Of a DNA stretch of 64,000 nt, positions 62,557 through 64,000 are shown one piece after another. The stretch covers positions 2,642,754 to 2,706,753 of the forward strand of contig OX336343.1 in NCBI GenBank assembly GCA_946902875.1. The letters run 5' to 3'. Made by a program: the position numbers and the translations under genes. The notes below the pieces were generated by a model. That model was given only the letters and a program-made list of their open reading frames with translations. It was not told the DNA's origin and ran no database searches. The DNA is from Nematopogon swammerdamellus. Taxonomy: Eukaryota; Arthropoda; Insecta; Lepidoptera; Adelidae. Every line of letters begins with the position of its first letter. Positions within the stretch are counted from its first letter, which is position 1.

Positions 62557-62630
62557 TTATGAAGTTTTGGATGATGTCGGGCGGCACATTCCAGCAGTAG
62601 TTGAGGTAGGGTCGTTAGGAATTCGCTCAT
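62557..62630 (-). CDS. Unidentified start exon candidate
   Basis: ATG at 62628-62630 (minus) opens MSEFLTTLPQLLLECAARHH, PKLH, then donor GTAAGT (62551-62556). Joined to 61571-61736 it would give 79 residues. A CpG-rich stretch with a poly(G) run lies just upstream (62700-62850). Low-confidence two-exon model. Confidence 0.28.
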
Positions 62631-62789
62631 CGTTTCACGTTCATTCACGTTCATTCAGTGTCCGTAAAACAGCAGAAATAACCGATGACGCAATTAATTA
62701 TTGAATAACGCTCGCACGCGCACCCACGATGACGAACCACAGACAGAAAGAGCGAGGCGTCACTCGTCAGGCGATGAGGCGAGTGTGTT

Positions 62790-62791
<2 letters not shown>

Positions 62792-62822
<31 letters not shown>
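62792..62822. repeat. Poly(G) run of 31
   Basis: Uninterrupted G run followed by CGAGCGAACGCG. A strong G-quadruplex candidate, although true length is hard to sequence. Confidence 0.95.
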
Positions 62823-63440
62823 CGAGCGAACGCGTTCCTGCGTGCGGAGAGAAAAGGGCTAAGTCATGGAACTAATAAAATTTCGGGAGAGCAATGGCGA
62901 AATAAAATTTGACTTTGTTTGTTAGCGTCATAAACACGATATTAGTAAATCTGCTTGGAATAATTGTCTTAATTGTCTTAATAATTGCAATAATTGCTTT
63001 GATTTATAAAAGCCACGTAAAAAATATTATTACTATAAGAAGCTTTATTGACTTCTAAATGAATGTGACCTATTACTCAAACAAAGATTATTTATTTAGA
63101 TATACTGTTGCACCTTAGAGCATCACAGATGTAGATCCAGTGCACCTTAGAGTATCACAGATGTAGATCCAGATATCTTACCACCGCTGCGCTGAGATGC
63201 GAGTTGACTAGCAACCAGAAGCAAGCAACTAATATGACCACGAGAGAACGCGGCAAAAATAAATAATTTACCTAATTACTTATTACTAAGTAAGTACCTA
63301 CATAGCAAGGTATCGAGAATAGACTGGACAGAATAAGAGACCCAGTCAAACATAACCTAAAAATGGAAACCTTAATAATTTGTTTTTGTGACTTCGTCCG
63401 GCAAAAAAAATATACACCAATTTTAAGAGGCTTTAACAGA
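62823..63440. other. No gene; 31-bp tandem pair
   Basis: GCACCTTAGAG(C/T)ATCACAGA...GATCCAG occurs twice at 63110-63171. Otherwise A+T-rich. Confidence 0.6.
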
Positions 63441-63468
63441 ACCTAATCACATTTTTTTATTTCTAGAC

Positions 63469-63578
63469 GATGCCAAATAATGCCAACTATAGCTCGCCAT
63501 TGCTCTTTAAAGGAACGAAATTACAGACCGACCAAGTTATCTGTGAAAGTGGTGCGCTGCCGTCGTTTCATTGTTGCC
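63469..63578 (+). CDS. Weak exon candidate
   Basis: Acceptor TTTATTTCTAG, then an open frame TMPNNANYSSPLLFKGTKLQ, TDQVICESGALPSFHCCQ to a donor-like CAG|GTTTGT. A second frame is also open across the region to 63755. Neither is recognised. Confidence 0.2.
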
Positions 63579-63767
63579 AGGTTTGTGAATGTACCCATTT
63601 TATTTGATGTTTCATTCTTGAACAGTTCAGTTCGTATGTTGCTTTGTGCAAACAATATTGATACTGATTTATTGATATTCTTAGTAGAGGAACGGTTCGA
63701 GAGTGTAACATCAAATAAAACGGCGGCATTCACGATTGCACCGGAACTTTACTAGGTACTACCTACT

Positions 63768-63845
63768 ACGGTGTTGTCACGGCGCGGCGTCGCCGTCGCA
63801 CCGCGCCAGGGCGGTGACGGCGCCGCGCCGTGGTGATGTGGCCGG
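63768..63845. other. GC-rich palindromic stretch
   Basis: CACGGCGCGGCGTCGCCGTC and GACGGCGCCGCGCCGTG form imperfect inverted arms. No coding. Nothing recognised from here to the window end. Confidence 0.6.
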
Positions 63846-64000
63846 GCCCTAAGTGAAGATATTTTACGTCATATGTGGTTGAATATTTTAGAATAGCTAT
63901 TTTGCTACAATTATTATCAGCCACAAGACGTCCACGAAACGTTAACGAAATAAGTAGAGGATGCAATTTCAATGTGAAAAATGAGTATGTAGGTACTCAA

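Noticed and set aside
63521..63755. Overlapping frames of 70-91 codons on both strands
   Set aside because: No family recognised and the two strands are equally open; only a weak exon candidate is kept.

Overview
The window is animal nuclear DNA and looks lepidopteran (moth or butterfly). The evidence is intron-split conserved genes, A+T-rich DNA packed with degraded non-LTR retrotransposons, tRNA-derived SINEs, short inverted-repeat elements and Helitron-like ends of the type common in Lepidoptera (ending in ...AAAGCTAGT). There is no prokaryotic gene organisation.

Only one cellular gene can be assembled with confidence. It is a minus-strand PDAP1/PP28-family gene (28 kDa heat- and acid-stable phosphoprotein) split into five coding exons: 25522-25531, 20061-20151, 6771-6879, 5283-5410 and 2477-2672. 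The exons join in frame to exactly 178 codons including the stop. Its introns hold most of the left third of the window. Nested in its first intron on the opposite strand is the first coding exon of a THAP zinc-finger gene (22588-22667), behind a CpG-rich promoter-like stretch. Two unrecognised exon candidates lie on the right (56995-57105 plus; 61546-62630 minus).

Everything else is mobile or repetitive. From left to right: an R2-like LINE with a restriction-like endonuclease tail (1-1785) and a second truncated copy; several truncated LINE 3' ends; a nearly complete CR1/Jockey-type LINE with 10-bp target duplications (10152-14162) and a deleted inverted copy (15380-17150); a piggyBac-type TTAA-flanked element (20725-21404); a hAT-type element with 8-bp duplications (30206-33769) containing a Penelope-like GIY-YIG fragment; a 1.6-kb minisatellite (37213-38812); several foldback/MITE elements; a 3.4-kb foldback structure of inverted arrays of a decanucleotide-based repeat (41806-45168); a second inverted array of 68-bp units bounded by Helitron-like ends (52371-53803); and a near-perfect palindrome of about 210 bp (59514-59728).

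Three short interspersed families (called S1, S2 and S3 here) recur through the window. S1 has a Leu/Ser-tRNA-like head. S2 has a head joining a tRNA-like box A to a 5S-rRNA-like segment. S3 has a third, unrelated 5' module. S1, S2 and an S3-headed variant share a central core, and the S3 5' module occurs on several different bodies. This modular SINE system, and the two inverted satellite arrays, are the most interesting structures here. All family calls are by eye from motifs; no search was run.
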